In this document: positions 47,689 through 56,715 of the stretch, in pieces
How the letters are laid out: each line of letters starts with the position of its first letter
How positions within the stretch are numbered: position 1 is the stretch's first letter
Assembly: GCA_964434575.1 (NCBI GenBank)
Contig: CAYSWB010000008.1
Location: 1 to 64,000, forward strand
Direction of reading: 5' to 3'
Source of the DNA: DAORHV01 sp964434575
Lineage (GTDB): Bacteria; Patescibacteriota; Gracilibacteria; Peribacterales; Peribacteraceae
Length of the DNA stretch: 64,000 nt
Position numbers and translations under genes: made by a program
The notes under the pieces: model-generated
What the model was told of the DNA's origin: nothing
The model's database searches: none
Seen by the model: the letters and a program-made list of their open reading frames with translations, nothing else

Positions 47689-49569
47689 TTATGGGGCGCT
47701 GCTGGAAGCGCTGCGCGGGAACGGGCCCGTCCACGGGCACGGCGTCTTGGTCAGCGGCGCCTTTGCCAGCTCGCGCAGCAGCGTGGCCGTCTCCTGGATG
47801 GATTGCGCCATGGTCGCGACCATCTTGCGCTGCACGGGCAGCCATTGGTCCAGCGCCATGCGTTGGCCCACCGCCACCGCGTCGCCGAGGAACACCTCCT
47901 GGTCGGCGCGCACCGCGATCAGTTCGTCTTCGGTGCTGTTGACCGTGGCGCCGATGCTGTAGAGCGGTGAGTTGATGCGCCGGTTTTCGTTGTACTTGCA
48001 GTAGCCGGCGATCGGATGCGGCGGCAGACCGGTGATGGCGCAGTATTCGCGCTCGTACTCCTGCGCCAAATGGTGGCCGATGTAGCTGGGCAACGCGAAC
48101 GGCGTCATTTGGGCGATTTCGGCGTACAGGCCCAGGTGCGGGTCCTGCCGCATGCATGCCAGATATGGCGACGTCGCTTCCGACACCAGGTTCGGGCTGC
48201 GGTTGCTGACCAGCGTGTGGCCGCTGTGCGACTGCGCCACGCAGAACGCGGTGTAGCAGGCGTGGCCCAGGATTTCGTCTTTGTACATCACCTTGTTTTC
48301 GGGCGCGCAGATCTTCGCCTTGTCGGCCTCCTGCAGCGTGGGGTTGATGAAGCGCGGGTCGTTGGGGTCCCACAGCGGATTCACGCCGTCGTCCACGAAC
48401 AGCGCGATGATCTCCGGGCACAACTCGGGGCCGTCGAGCGTGATGCGCTCCTGCTCGTCGCAGCGGATGAGGTTTAAGTCGGCGTCGTTGTCCGCTTCGT
48501 CGCAGTTGTCCACGGGCTCCTGTACGTTGCGGCACAGGTAGCCAAGTTGTCCGGCGCTGCGCGAGCATACGGGGCTCTTGATCTCATCGACGGGGTCCGT
48601 AGAGCCTTCGTACGTCCACGGATACGCGATCTGGTCGCCGTGCTCGTAGTATTCCGGGTAGTCGCCGGCCGGTTTGATCTCCGGCTCGCGCATGAAGTGG
48701 TCCGGGTACACCCACATGATGCCGAGGTCGTCGGCGCGCGCCCACAGGCCCACGTTCTCCTTGGTCAGCTTGGGCACCACGAACTCGCCGCGCTCGTCGT
48801 AATCGTTGGACGCGATCCGCAGGATACCGGCCAGTTCCCTCAGGATGGTGCCGACCGTCGTGCCGTCGCCGTCGAAGTCCACGTCCACCGTCGCCAGCTT
48901 CGTGTCGCCTTCGCGCTCGTACCGGAAATACCCATGCTGGTACTTCCACATGATGGCGTCCATGTTCTGCGGGGTGGAGCCGTCCTCGGCCAGCTCGCGA
49001 TTGAGCCGCTGTTCGATGGTGTCATTGGCGGCGTCGGGCCACGGCAGGATGTTCGTGCCGGTGGCCGTCCAGACGCGGGTGGTGAGGAGCGTGGCGAAAC
49101 CCACGTTCGCCGGGCGGTTGGGCTGGTCCGACGTCGCCAGTTCGCCGCCGTTGGCCACCGACACCAGCACGTCGCCCAAGTTCTGGATCTCCAGCTCGGT
49201 CTTCACCAGCGACGTAATCGCGGCGATGAGGCCATCGCAGCCGACGCCTTTGGTGAGGCCGCCGCTGCTGAAAAGCATGGGATCCATGGTTTGGAACGTG
49301 AGCTTATCGCGGCAGAGAACGTCGGTGTCGCCCAGCAGCGCGGCATCGATGTCGCTGGGAAACAGCAGGATGCCGGGCCCCCTCCACGTCTCCATTTCAC
49401 GGATGACGAACTCCTTCAGCTTGTCGTCCGGGATGGGCGGCTCTTGGGTGTAGACGACAGCCTGCTCGAAGAACAGGTCGAACATGGACTGCGCGGACGC
49501 CATCGCGGGGGCCGCCGTCCAGAGGAGCGGCGCCAGAAGCATGCCGGCGAGGGAGCGGCGAAGCGTCAT
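47689..49569 (-). CDS. secreted cysteine-rich protein D
   Basis: This 626-residue protein has a signal peptide (about 1-28, ending A-S-A-Q). The mature protein has many cysteines and a possible EF-hand-like calcium loop D-V-D-F-D-G-D-G-T-T-V-G, followed by a helix. No family was recognised. The ATG overlaps the stop of protein C as ATGA. The start MTLRRSLAG was preferred over a longer upstream start, which lacks a signal peptide and overlaps gene C more deeply. Confidence 0.72.
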   Translation of the reverse strand: MTLRRSLAGMLLAPLLWTAAPAMASAQSMFDLFFEQAVVYTQEPPIPDDKLKEFVIREMETWRGPGILLFPSDIDAALLGDTDVLCRDKLTFQTMDPMLFSSGGLTKGVGCDGLIAAITSLVKTELEIQNLGDVLVSVANGGELATSDQPNRPANVGFATLLTTRVWTATGTNILPWPDAANDTIEQRLNRELAEDGSTPQNMDAIMWKYQHGYFRYEREGDTKLATVDVDFDGDGTTVGTILRELAGILRIASNDYDERGEFVVPKLTKENVGLWARADDLGIMWVYPDHFMREPEIKPAGDYPEYYEHGDQIAYPWTYEGSTDPVDEIKSPVCSRSAGQLGYLCRNVQEPVDNCDEADNDADLNLIRCDEQERITLDGPELCPEIIALFVDDGVNPLWDPNDPRFINPTLQEADKAKICAPENKVMYKDEILGHACYTAFCVAQSHSGHTLVSNRSPNLVSEATSPYLACMRQDPHLGLYAEIAQMTPFALPSYIGHHLAQEYEREYCAITGLPPHPIAGYCKYNENRRINSPLYSIGATVNSTEDELIAVRADQEVFLGDAVAVGQRMALDQWLPVQRKMVATMAQSIQETATLLRELAKAPLTKTPCPWTGPFPRSASSSAP

Positions 49570-50594
49570 AGTTCGGGCGGGCTTTGGGTTCCCAGGTCGT
49601 GCAGGCCGTTCACCGAATCCCAGATCTTGGGCATGCAGCTCACGCCGTCGGCCAGCAACGAGAGTTCGTTTTTCAGGTCGAGGCCGGCGCGCTGGAAGCA
49701 CGACATCTGCACGGTGAATACCACGGCCTGTTCCAGCGAGCGCAGCGTGTTGATGGTGCGCTCCACGGCGATGCGCGCGCGGATGCGCTCCTGAGTCATG
49801 CGGTCGAAGTTCTTGCGGATACGCATGCCGAAGTCGCCGAAATCATCCGGCACGGTGCATTCCAGTTGGCAGACGGGGCTGGAGCCCTGGTAGAGGTCCG
49901 GGTCGCAGACGATCGTGTTTCCGCCGCTGTCGAGCGAGGAGGAGTCCACGCAAAGCTTGCTGCTCTCCTCGCAGCAGTAGTCGCCGCCGCCGGGGTTCGC
50001 GGCGCCGTCGGGTCCGTCCAAGTCTTGGTCCGTGCGCACCATGTACGTGCTCTCCGGCTGCATTTCGGCCAGCTTGCATTCGTACTCGCGCTGGAACTCC
50101 ATGACCACCGAAGCAAACGACTCGAATTTTACCGGCTTGGGGATGTACATGGTCTGCACGCCCAGTCCGCCGATGTTGGTGGTGTACTTGTAGTACCAGC
50201 CGGGCAGCTCCTGTGCGAGTGCCGTCAGCGCGGGTGTCGGCGGCGGCTGGATGCCGCCGGGTCCGCCGAAGCACTCCCACTCGGATACCCTGCGCAGGAT
50301 GCTCTCGCGCTCCGCCACCACGGCCGACATGCGGGTCTGGAACAAATTAATGGCGTCGATGGGCCGCGTGATGCCCGCGAACATGGTGCCGGTGGACGTG
50401 CAGCTGCGCGGATCGTCGCTGTTGGGCAGTGATGAGGATGAGCTCTGGCCGCCGGTGATTTCCGCGCGAAGGATCTGTACGCCGATGACCGGAATACTCA
50501 TGCCCACGATCAGCGCGAGCACGCCGGTGTATAGGCGTTGCAGCGCCGGTGAGGGCGCCGTGGGTCGAGCCTGCGGGGGGCGTGTGCGGGGCAT
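49566..50594 (-). CDS. membrane-anchored cysteine-rich protein C
   Basis: This 342-residue protein has an N-terminal Pro/Arg-rich segment and then a hydrophobic helix (about 22-43). The helix looks like an uncleaved anchor; a Ser-rich linker follows. The outside portion has about a dozen cysteines, including a C-C pair, plus an Asp-rich D-Q-D-L-D-G-P-D-G that could bind calcium. The domain is not recognised. It is 5 nt downstream of gene B. Confidence 0.72.
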   Translation of the reverse strand: MPRTRPPQARPTAPSPALQRLYTGVLALIVGMSIPVIGVQILRAEITGGQSSSSSLPNSDDPRSCTSTGTMFAGITRPIDAINLFQTRMSAVVAERESILRRVSEWECFGGPGGIQPPPTPALTALAQELPGWYYKYTTNIGGLGVQTMYIPKPVKFESFASVVMEFQREYECKLAEMQPESTYMVRTDQDLDGPDGAANPGGGDYCCEESSKLCVDSSSLDSGGNTIVCDPDLYQGSSPVCQLECTVPDDFGDFGMRIRKNFDRMTQERIRARIAVERTINTLRSLEQAVVFTVQMSCFQRAGLDLKNELSLLADGVSCMPKIWDSVNGLHDLGTQSPPEL

Positions 50595-50599
50595 GGCGT

Positions 50600-51385
50600 T
50601 TAGTCCATCGGAGCGTCAGGGTTCGGGTTGTTCGGATCCAGCGGCGAGTTTCCCTGCGGCAGCTGGACGTCGGAGTTGTCCGGCATGTCGCACTGGCCCA
50701 TGAAGCATGGGATTTGGTACAGCCTGCCGAGCATGTTCACCATGCCGCGGAGCGGAATGAACGCGCGGTCGGGGAAGTCCTTCATCATCCAGTCGGTCAT
50801 GCCGACGAATTGCAGCGCGGAGCGGTATCCGGAATCGTAGGCGACGGCCAGGCGCAACACCGCCTGCTCCATCGCCAACATGTCTTCCACCAGCTGCTTG
50901 CAGTCGGTCGTCAGGGTGGCGGCGCCGCTCGTGCCTTCTTTGTTGGCGAACTCGCATTGCTGGTAGGGCGCCGACGTACGGGCTTCGCAGCCGAGCAGGT
51001 CCAGGTTCACGTCGTCGGTGTTTCCTTCTTCGCGCAGGAACGAACCCTGCATCGTCTCGCACACGTACAGGCTCCGGCAGCGCATCACGCGGTAGGACTC
51101 CACCAGCGGCCAGATCAGCTCGTGCGTGTCGTGGTAACGCGTCTCGAAGATACCCGTGATCTCCTCGCTCACTTCGCCGCCGGTGTTGGAGATCCATTTG
51201 CCGTCGTCGTCCTCGCGACTGCCGAACAGCACCGCGCGGTATTCATCATGCACCGAGGACAATTCGCTCAGCACGCGCACGCGGCACACTTCCACCGGCT
51301 CGGTTTGCTGCGCGGCGGCGGGCGTAGCCCACGGGCAGAGCGCGAGGCAGATCAACAGGCCGGCGATATGGTGTTTGAGGCGCAT
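50600..51385 (-). CDS. secreted cysteine-rich protein B
   Basis: This 261-residue protein has a signal peptide (about 1-25, ending T-P-A-A-A-Q). The mature region has several cysteines (for example M-R-C-R-S-L-Y-V-C) and ends in an Asn/Pro/Asp-rich tail. It is not recognised. Its ATG directly abuts the stop of gene A with no gap. Confidence 0.72.
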   Translation of the reverse strand: MRLKHHIAGLLICLALCPWATPAAAQQTEPVEVCRVRVLSELSSVHDEYRAVLFGSREDDDGKWISNTGGEVSEEITGIFETRYHDTHELIWPLVESYRVMRCRSLYVCETMQGSFLREEGNTDDVNLDLLGCEARTSAPYQQCEFANKEGTSGAATLTTDCKQLVEDMLAMEQAVLRLAVAYDSGYRSALQFVGMTDWMMKDFPDRAFIPLRGMVNMLGRLYQIPCFMGQCDMPDNSDVQLPQGNSPLDPNNPNPDAPMD

Positions 51386-54300
51386 TTAGGGTGCGGCGGG
51401 AGGATCGGGCTCCAGCAGGATGTCGTTCGGGACGTCGATTTTGGGGAACAGGCGCTTGAGCAGCTCGACGTCCGCGTCGATGAACGGGTTCTCGGTCTCG
51501 TCGTCGGGCAACGTCAGGTCACGCATTTGGTCCGCGATCGAGCGGAAGTCACCGTCCAGCGGCGGGACGAACCATTGCCACTTCCAGGACTTGAAGATCT
51601 CGTCGGGCATGGGGATGCACACCACGTCTTCCTTGCACGGCGGCGGGTTGTCGGGGTTCGGGAACTGCTCGCCCACGCGGATGATGCGGCCCGCGTAGTC
51701 TTCCTTGCGTTGCGGCATCCACCGCGACCAGATGCGTCCGGCGCGTTCCACCAGGTCGGTTTCCGTGTGGATGATCTTGATGGCGTTGCCGTAGTCCTCG
51801 TCGATGGCGATGTCTTCCTCCTTGGACGGCGGCATGAGCACGCTGGGGTCCAGGCGGCAGTAGGCGCCGCGCATGCTGTCGCGGAACATCGGGAAGGAGT
51901 CCGTGTCGCTTTCGGCGGAGGAGTTGCCGGCCTGCTCCTCCTGTTCCTCGGTCTCCTGGTCCGTCACGGTGATGCCTTCGATCATTTCGCGCATCAGCAT
52001 GAGCCGCTTCTTGGCCTCCTGCAGGTCGGGGAGCGGAACAGCGTCGATGAACGTCTGGTCCGGGAAGGACGCGGTGAGCACCGGCAGCGAGTCGAACGCC
52101 GTCTTGTCCGGATAATCGGGCAGCTCGGGGTATTCGTCCGGACCCAGCGGCTCGCTGCCCTTGTACGTGGGCGGCAGCGGGATTTGCACGCGCACGCTTA
52201 CCGGCCACAGCACCGGCACGCGCCACTCCTCCTGGGAGAGTCCCATGAACGAGAAGTCATAGCTCTTGTCCGGCGTGTCGGGCGCCAGACCTTCCAGCGT
52301 CGGCGGTTCCGGCAGGCCGTCGCGGTCGCGGCCGGGAGGCGCGTCGCCGGGCATCACTTTCTGGCGCCACCAGTTGTCGAGCAACGTGTACACCGGTGCG
52401 GAGTAGCGGTGGTTGCTGCACCACAAGATCTGGCATGCGTCGGTCTGCAGCCAGGCCTTCTGCAGCTTGCGCCAGATGGTCTTCAATCGCTGCCGTTCGA
52501 TGGACGCCTGCGCGGCATCCAGGATCAGCTGGCTGTTGCCTTCGTACCATTCGCCGTAGAACTCGCGGATATCCTCCTGCGTCTCGTACATCTTCTGCAG
52601 GCGTCCGGCCAGCGCCAGACGCATGAGGCGCACGCGCTCCAGGTCTTCTAGGTACTCGTCGATCTTGTCGATGAGCGGGTCGGCCTGCGAAGCGATGTTC
52701 GGGTTCCTGAGCTTCCACAGCTCCCACTCGGCGCGGCGGGTTTTCAGTTCCGTCCTGGACGCCAGCAGCGTGAGGATGGGAATGCGCACTTCGCGGATGG
52801 GCGCCACGTACATCTGCTGGAACGACTTTGTCACCGCGCCCAGCTCCTCGGGTCCGGCCTTGAGCGTGATCGCCACCGTGCCGTCGGGCTGGCTTACCAT
52901 GCCGGACGCCAGCTCGATCAGCGGGTCGTCGGTGGCGAGGCCGGTCAGCACGCGCGGCGGCATGATCAGCTTGATGGTCGGGTCGCGGATGAGCTCGAGC
53001 AATTCCTTCTGCTGCTTTTCCCACCAGATCGTCAGCTCGCGGTCGTCCGTGTCGTCGAAACCGTCCGTCCGCGCGTTGTCCGGCACCGTCTTGCCGCCGC
53101 GCACTTTGCTTTCCAGCATGGCGTCCAGGAAGCCGCTCGGGTCGCTGGGGTCCTCGAACAGACGCTGCACTTCCTGCACGCGCTTGTTATCCAACATGGT
53201 CAGCACCGACTCGTCGTCGTACAGCCAGGCATCCGGAGCCGTGCGGCCGCCGCGCTCGGGCTCGTCCAGGCCGACTTCCGGCATGTAATTTTCTTTCTGG
53301 GTGTTGGGGTTGTCTGGGAGGTGGTTGCCGTCCCGCCATTCTGGTTGCAGCGGCTCTTGCTGGTGGGGGTCCGTTTCGGTGCAGCGCCCGCTGGTGCAGC
53401 TTTTCGTGCCGATGATCAGCTCGCACTTCTCGTCGAACAGCGTGCTGACGAGCGGCTTCCAGTCTTCGCCGTTCCAGGTGCCACCCTGGTCGATGTCGTA
53501 GTACTCGTAGCACTCGCCGCGCACTTTCCAGTCCTGGATGTCATCGCCGTGTTTCACCTCCTTGATCGTCACGCCCAGGTTGTACAACAGCGGTCCGGAG
53601 TAGTGGCGGTAGTACGAGCTGATGATCGCCCGCTGTGTGTGGCTGTGGTACATCTGGCCGGTGGTGTCGTCGTAGTCGCAGTTCTCCGGGAACTTGTCTT
53701 CGAATTCCGGCAGGAACGGAGTGCGGCACTCTTGGCCGAAGCATTTTTTGGAAAGCTCCGGCGGCATCCACTGCGTGGGCACCATGGACTCGATGCCCAG
53801 CAGCAGCGTCACGTTCAGGAAATCCAGGGTGAGCGGCGGGCGCGTTCCTTCGTCGTTGTAGTCGAAGCAGTACGTCTTCACGAAGTTGAACGCGTAGTGC
53901 AGGTCATCATCCCCGTCATCGTCGCCGTCGCCGTCCACGTCGCCTTCGTCCACGTCTTTGGTGTGGCACGACATCACCGGGCGCGGGGCGCCATTGGAAA
54001 GCGTACGGAAGCGCTCGTAGAGCTTCTCGCACTGGTGCGGCGTGGCGTTGGCGTACCGGATGCACAGCTGCTCCTGGTTCACTTCCACGTCGCCGGGCTC
54101 CGTCAGCGGCTTGCCCGTGTTCGGGTCACGGTCGTCATCGTCGTCTTCCAGTCCGTAGGCGATGCCGCGGTCCTGCAGGTCTTTGTCGAAGTACTTCGTG
54201 TCGTAGATGTTGCATGCCGACATGTAGCCCTGGGTGGTGTCGGGGAATTCGTAGCTGCCGCGCAAGCCGATACCCGTCTTGGAGTCGCCGATCGGCTCGT

Positions 54301-55132
54301 CATTCTGGCGGCCCGGCAGGTCCGGCGAGATGTCCGGAACGGGTATGCAGTCCTGCGAGCCGTCTTCGCACTTCAACACGTACAGGTGTTGCATGGAGTT
54401 CGACATGTCCTCGATTTCATCCAACAGGGCCTGCACCCGCGGCGTCGGGTTGTCCTTCAGATCTTGGCACGTGCCGTTGAAGTTCATGGCGAAGGCGGCC
54501 ATGTACGCCGGCCCAAGGGATGCCAGGCCGGGGGTGCCGTAGCACGGCGTCGGCATACCCGCGCAGCTCACCATATCCACGCCGTACTCCACGCACTTCT
54601 GCATGGTCATGCCGGCATCGATCATGGCCTGCGTCGCGAAAATACCGTCGGCCTCCATGGCCGAACACATGACCAGGTACGCCTCGGTTTCCATGTTGCA
54701 GCAGTCACCAGGCGACTGCCCCGGCTCGGTGGGACAGATCTGTTTGGCGTGGGTGAGCTCGTGGAGCAGCAAGTACTCCGTGCCGTGGCTTCCCGGATCG
54801 GCCAGCGACATGCAGATGTTGATGGTGCCGTCGGGCAGCTTCAGGTCGCAAAAACCGGTCGTGCCGTTGCAGCTGTTCATGCCGCCCTGGCAGTTGATCT
54901 GCACCTTGCACGGCGGGTTGATGTCGGGGTCGTATTCGATCATTACCCGCGAGGCCGGATCCCATCCGCCGCACATCACGCTGTCCACGTTGGCCTTGGT
55001 TTCGCCGATGCCGAAATGCACGTCGTGGTAGCTTTCCGGTTCGTTCATGATCGGCTTGAACGGCGCCGACGAACTGGCCGTTGGAAGCATCAACAGAACG
55101 AGTGCCGGAAGAAGAAGGAAATACCTTCGCAT
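51386..55132 (-). CDS. large secreted protein A with zinc-metalloprotease-like HELTH motif
   Basis: This 1248-residue protein has a signal peptide (about 1-22). Near residues 124-128 it carries H-E-L-T-H, a classic HExxH zinc-binding motif. E148 and E150 lie about 20 residues later as possible third ligands, in a cysteine-rich region. An Asp/Gly-rich stretch in the middle resembles calcium-binding thrombospondin-3 repeats. The C-terminal half is charged and helical. It is probably an extracellular metalloprotease or a protease-derived structural protein. It is the first gene of the operon; a -10 TACGAT lies 11 nt upstream of the start. No known family was assigned beyond the motif. Confidence 0.72.
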   Translation of the reverse strand: MRRYFLLLPALVLLMLPTASSSAPFKPIMNEPESYHDVHFGIGETKANVDSVMCGGWDPASRVMIEYDPDINPPCKVQINCQGGMNSCNGTTGFCDLKLPDGTINICMSLADPGSHGTEYLLLHELTHAKQICPTEPGQSPGDCCNMETEAYLVMCSAMEADGIFATQAMIDAGMTMQKCVEYGVDMVSCAGMPTPCYGTPGLASLGPAYMAAFAMNFNGTCQDLKDNPTPRVQALLDEIEDMSNSMQHLYVLKCEDGSQDCIPVPDISPDLPGRQNDEPIGDSKTGIGLRGSYEFPDTTQGYMSACNIYDTKYFDKDLQDRGIAYGLEDDDDDRDPNTGKPLTEPGDVEVNQEQLCIRYANATPHQCEKLYERFRTLSNGAPRPVMSCHTKDVDEGDVDGDGDDDGDDDLHYAFNFVKTYCFDYNDEGTRPPLTLDFLNVTLLLGIESMVPTQWMPPELSKKCFGQECRTPFLPEFEDKFPENCDYDDTTGQMYHSHTQRAIISSYYRHYSGPLLYNLGVTIKEVKHGDDIQDWKVRGECYEYYDIDQGGTWNGEDWKPLVSTLFDEKCELIIGTKSCTSGRCTETDPHQQEPLQPEWRDGNHLPDNPNTQKENYMPEVGLDEPERGGRTAPDAWLYDDESVLTMLDNKRVQEVQRLFEDPSDPSGFLDAMLESKVRGGKTVPDNARTDGFDDTDDRELTIWWEKQQKELLELIRDPTIKLIMPPRVLTGLATDDPLIELASGMVSQPDGTVAITLKAGPEELGAVTKSFQQMYVAPIREVRIPILTLLASRTELKTRRAEWELWKLRNPNIASQADPLIDKIDEYLEDLERVRLMRLALAGRLQKMYETQEDIREFYGEWYEGNSQLILDAAQASIERQRLKTIWRKLQKAWLQTDACQILWCSNHRYSAPVYTLLDNWWRQKVMPGDAPPGRDRDGLPEPPTLEGLAPDTPDKSYDFSFMGLSQEEWRVPVLWPVSVRVQIPLPPTYKGSEPLGPDEYPELPDYPDKTAFDSLPVLTASFPDQTFIDAVPLPDLQEAKKRLMLMREMIEGITVTDQETEEQEEQAGNSSAESDTDSFPMFRDSMRGAYCRLDPSVLMPPSKEEDIAIDEDYGNAIKIIHTETDLVERAGRIWSRWMPQRKEDYAGRIIRVGEQFPNPDNPPPCKEDVVCIPMPDEIFKSWKWQWFVPPLDGDFRSIADQMRDLTLPDDETENPFIDADVELLKRLFPKIDVPNDILLEPDPPAAP

Positions 55133-55351
55133 TCCGGAGGGGTATCGTACTGCCGGAAGCCAAAAAACCGAAATGTGAATGCTTAATGTACGGGGCCCCG
55201 GAATTTGCAAAACGGCAAGTAGCTTTCGTTGACCGGAAATCTTCCAGGTGTACCCTCGTACACGTCTCTAAACCCGACGCTCCGTTCATACGGCGCCATC
55301 GGACGAGAGTCGACGGTTCGAGGCCTCCTCTACTTCCATTCCCCCATTGCG
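55133..55351. other. divergent intergenic region between the Cys-rich operon and ssb
   Basis: This gap of about 220 nt holds promoters for both sides. For ssb: TTGACC (55229-55234), a 16-nt spacer and TACCCT (55251-55256). For the operon: a minus-strand TACGAT (complement near 55144-55149). A 6-bp inverted repeat, GTGTAC-CCTC-GTACAC, sits at 55248-55263 over the ssb -10. No gene was found; long plus-strand frames here are non-coding shadows. Confidence 0.5.
55229..55263 (+). promoter_or_regulatory. candidate ssb promoter and operator
   Basis: TTGACC-N16-TACCCT, with the palindrome GTGTAC-CCTC-GTACAC overlapping the -10. It could be a repressor site or an RNA hairpin at the 5' end. The leader to the ATG would be about 90 nt, so a closer promoter is not excluded. 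Confidence 0.4.
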
Positions 55352-56224
55352 ATGTTCTCATTGAATCGCATCGAAATCATCGGTTACCAGACCCAGCCCG
55401 TCAGCCTCCGCCAAACTCCCGGCGGCACCAGCGTGACGGATTTGAACATCGTCGTTCCCTACCAGTTCCAGTCGGGCAAGGGCGAGCAGCTTTCCGGCAA
55501 GAGCTTCCACACCGTCACGGTGTGGGGCAGTATGGCCGACGTCGCCGGGCAGTACGTGCGCCCGGGCGCGCAGGTGTACATCTCCGGCCGCCTCCAGACC
55601 GACAGCTGGGAGGACGAGCAGAGCGGCGAGAAGCGCAGCAAGACGAAGGTCGTCGCCATGGACATGATCCTGCTGGACCCCAAGGGCGGCCAGACCGATG
55701 TGCCCGCCTCCGCGGCTCCCCTGACGCAGTGTCTCAACCGCGTGCAGGTCATCGGCAACGTCACCCGCGATCCGGAACTCCGCACCACGACCAGCGGCCA
55801 GAGCGTTCTGTCGTTCGGCGTAGCCACCAACGAGCGCTGGAAGGACAAGGCGTCCGGCGAAATGAAAGAGCGCACCGAGTTCCACAACGTCGTGGCGTGG
55901 GGCGAGCTTGCAGTCGCCATCCAGGCCAACGTGAAGAAAGGACAGCGCGTGTACTGCTGCGGCCGCGTCCAGACGCGCAGCTTCGAGACCCAGGCCGGCC
56001 AGAAGCGCTACACCACCGAGGTCATCGCCGACCAGGTGAGCATGCTCGGCATCAAGAACGCCGAGGCCGTGTCGGCCCTCTCCGCCGAAGGCGCTCCGGT
56101 GGCCCGCGCGCCGCGCGCATCCGCTCCCTCCTCCAAGGGCGAGCAGCGCGAGCCGGTCGGTGTCGGCTCCATCCCGGACATCAAGTACGAGTCCGAGATC
56201 AAGCCGGAAGATCTGCCGTTCTAA
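55352..56224 (+). CDS. ssb: single-stranded DNA-binding protein with two OB folds
   Basis: This 290-residue protein has two SSB-type OB domains in one chain: about residues 1-113 (beginning L-N-R-I-E-I-I-G) and about 128-235 (L-N-R-V-Q-V-I-G-N-V-T-R-D-P-E-L). A Ser/Pro/Arg-rich linker then leads to the acidic tip K-P-E-D-L-P-F, which recruits partner proteins. Two OB folds per chain imply a dimeric form, like the Deinococcus/Thermus type, rather than the usual tetramer. The start was set at MFSLNR; C-rich sequence lies before it and there is no Shine-Dalgarno. Confidence 0.93.
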   Translation: MFSLNRIEIIGYQTQPVSLRQTPGGTSVTDLNIVVPYQFQSGKGEQLSGKSFHTVTVWGSMADVAGQYVRPGAQVYISGRLQTDSWEDEQSGEKRSKTKVVAMDMILLDPKGGQTDVPASAAPLTQCLNRVQVIGNVTRDPELRTTTSGQSVLSFGVATNERWKDKASGEMKERTEFHNVVAWGELAVAIQANVKKGQRVYCCGRVQTRSFETQAGQKRYTTEVIADQVSMLGIKNAEAVSALSAEGAPVARAPRASAPSSKGEQREPVGVGSIPDIKYESEIKPEDLPF

Positions 56225-56249
56225 ACGGTTTTCCACCGAAAAAACGCAG

Positions 56250-56272
56250 ACGCCCCGGCAACGGGGCGTTTT
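56250..56272 (+). terminator. intrinsic terminator after ssb
   Basis: Stem ACGCCCCG / CGGGGCGT with a GCAA tetraloop, followed by TTTT. An A-run on the left makes it work for the minus-strand gene as well. Confidence 0.85.
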
Positions 56273-56273
56273 G

Positions 56274-56678
56274 CTATGCGACCAATCCCTGCGTGGCCGA
56301 CCAGTTCACCGACCGGTCATAGGTCTCCAGTTTCGCGGCCAGGGCCGATAACGGGATCGTCTCGCCGTTCAGCGAGACGGTGTTCTCGTCCGTGTTCCAG
56401 CGCAGATGCAGGACCATGCCGCCCCTGATCGACGGCACGGGAGCCCGGTCGATGATGTGCACCGATGCCGTCAGGCCGCCGTCGGCGCCGAGAATGCTCA
56501 GCGCACATCCCGGGGGCAGGCAGTCACGGATCGCCTGTTCTTGCCCGCAGCCTTCCAACAGCGCCATTGCGGCGCCGCCCGCTTGCTCACGAACCTCCAA
56601 AACATCATGCGGCAACCCCGCCGGAACGTGCGGAGCGTGGATTGCGTGCAGGCCGAGGACGTCGGCGAATTCGCTCAT
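56274..56678 (-). CDS. hypothetical protein
   Basis: This 134-residue protein has no recognised domain. It is alpha/beta in composition, with hydrophobic strands (for example H-L-R-W-N) and no signal peptide or transmembrane helix. It is preceded by a good promoter and terminated by the shared hairpin downstream of ssb. Confidence 0.6.
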   Translation of the reverse strand: MSEFADVLGLHAIHAPHVPAGLPHDVLEVREQAGGAAMALLEGCGQEQAIRDCLPPGCALSILGADGGLTASVHIIDRAPVPSIRGGMVLHLRWNTDENTVSLNGETIPLSALAAKLETYDRSVNWSATQGLVA

Positions 56679-56687
56679 GTCGCGGGG

Positions 56688-56715
56688 ACTATAAAGATCG
56701 CCCCCCTCGCGTCAA
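56688..56715 (-). promoter_or_regulatory. promoter TTGACG-N16-TATAGT (minus strand)
   Basis: The -35 is the complement of 56710-56715 and lies in the end of murB; the -10 is the complement of 56688-56693. It ends 9 nt before the start at 56678. Confidence 0.65.

Noticed and set aside
45924..55132. Conjugation or type IV secretion gene cluster
   Set aside because: The proteins are cysteine-rich and secreted like some transfer proteins, but no ATPase, coupling protein, relaxase or pilin is nearby and no family match was seen.
55081..56322. 413-codon plus-strand frame overlapping ssb
   Set aside because: It is out of frame with the double-OB ssb gene and has no domain.
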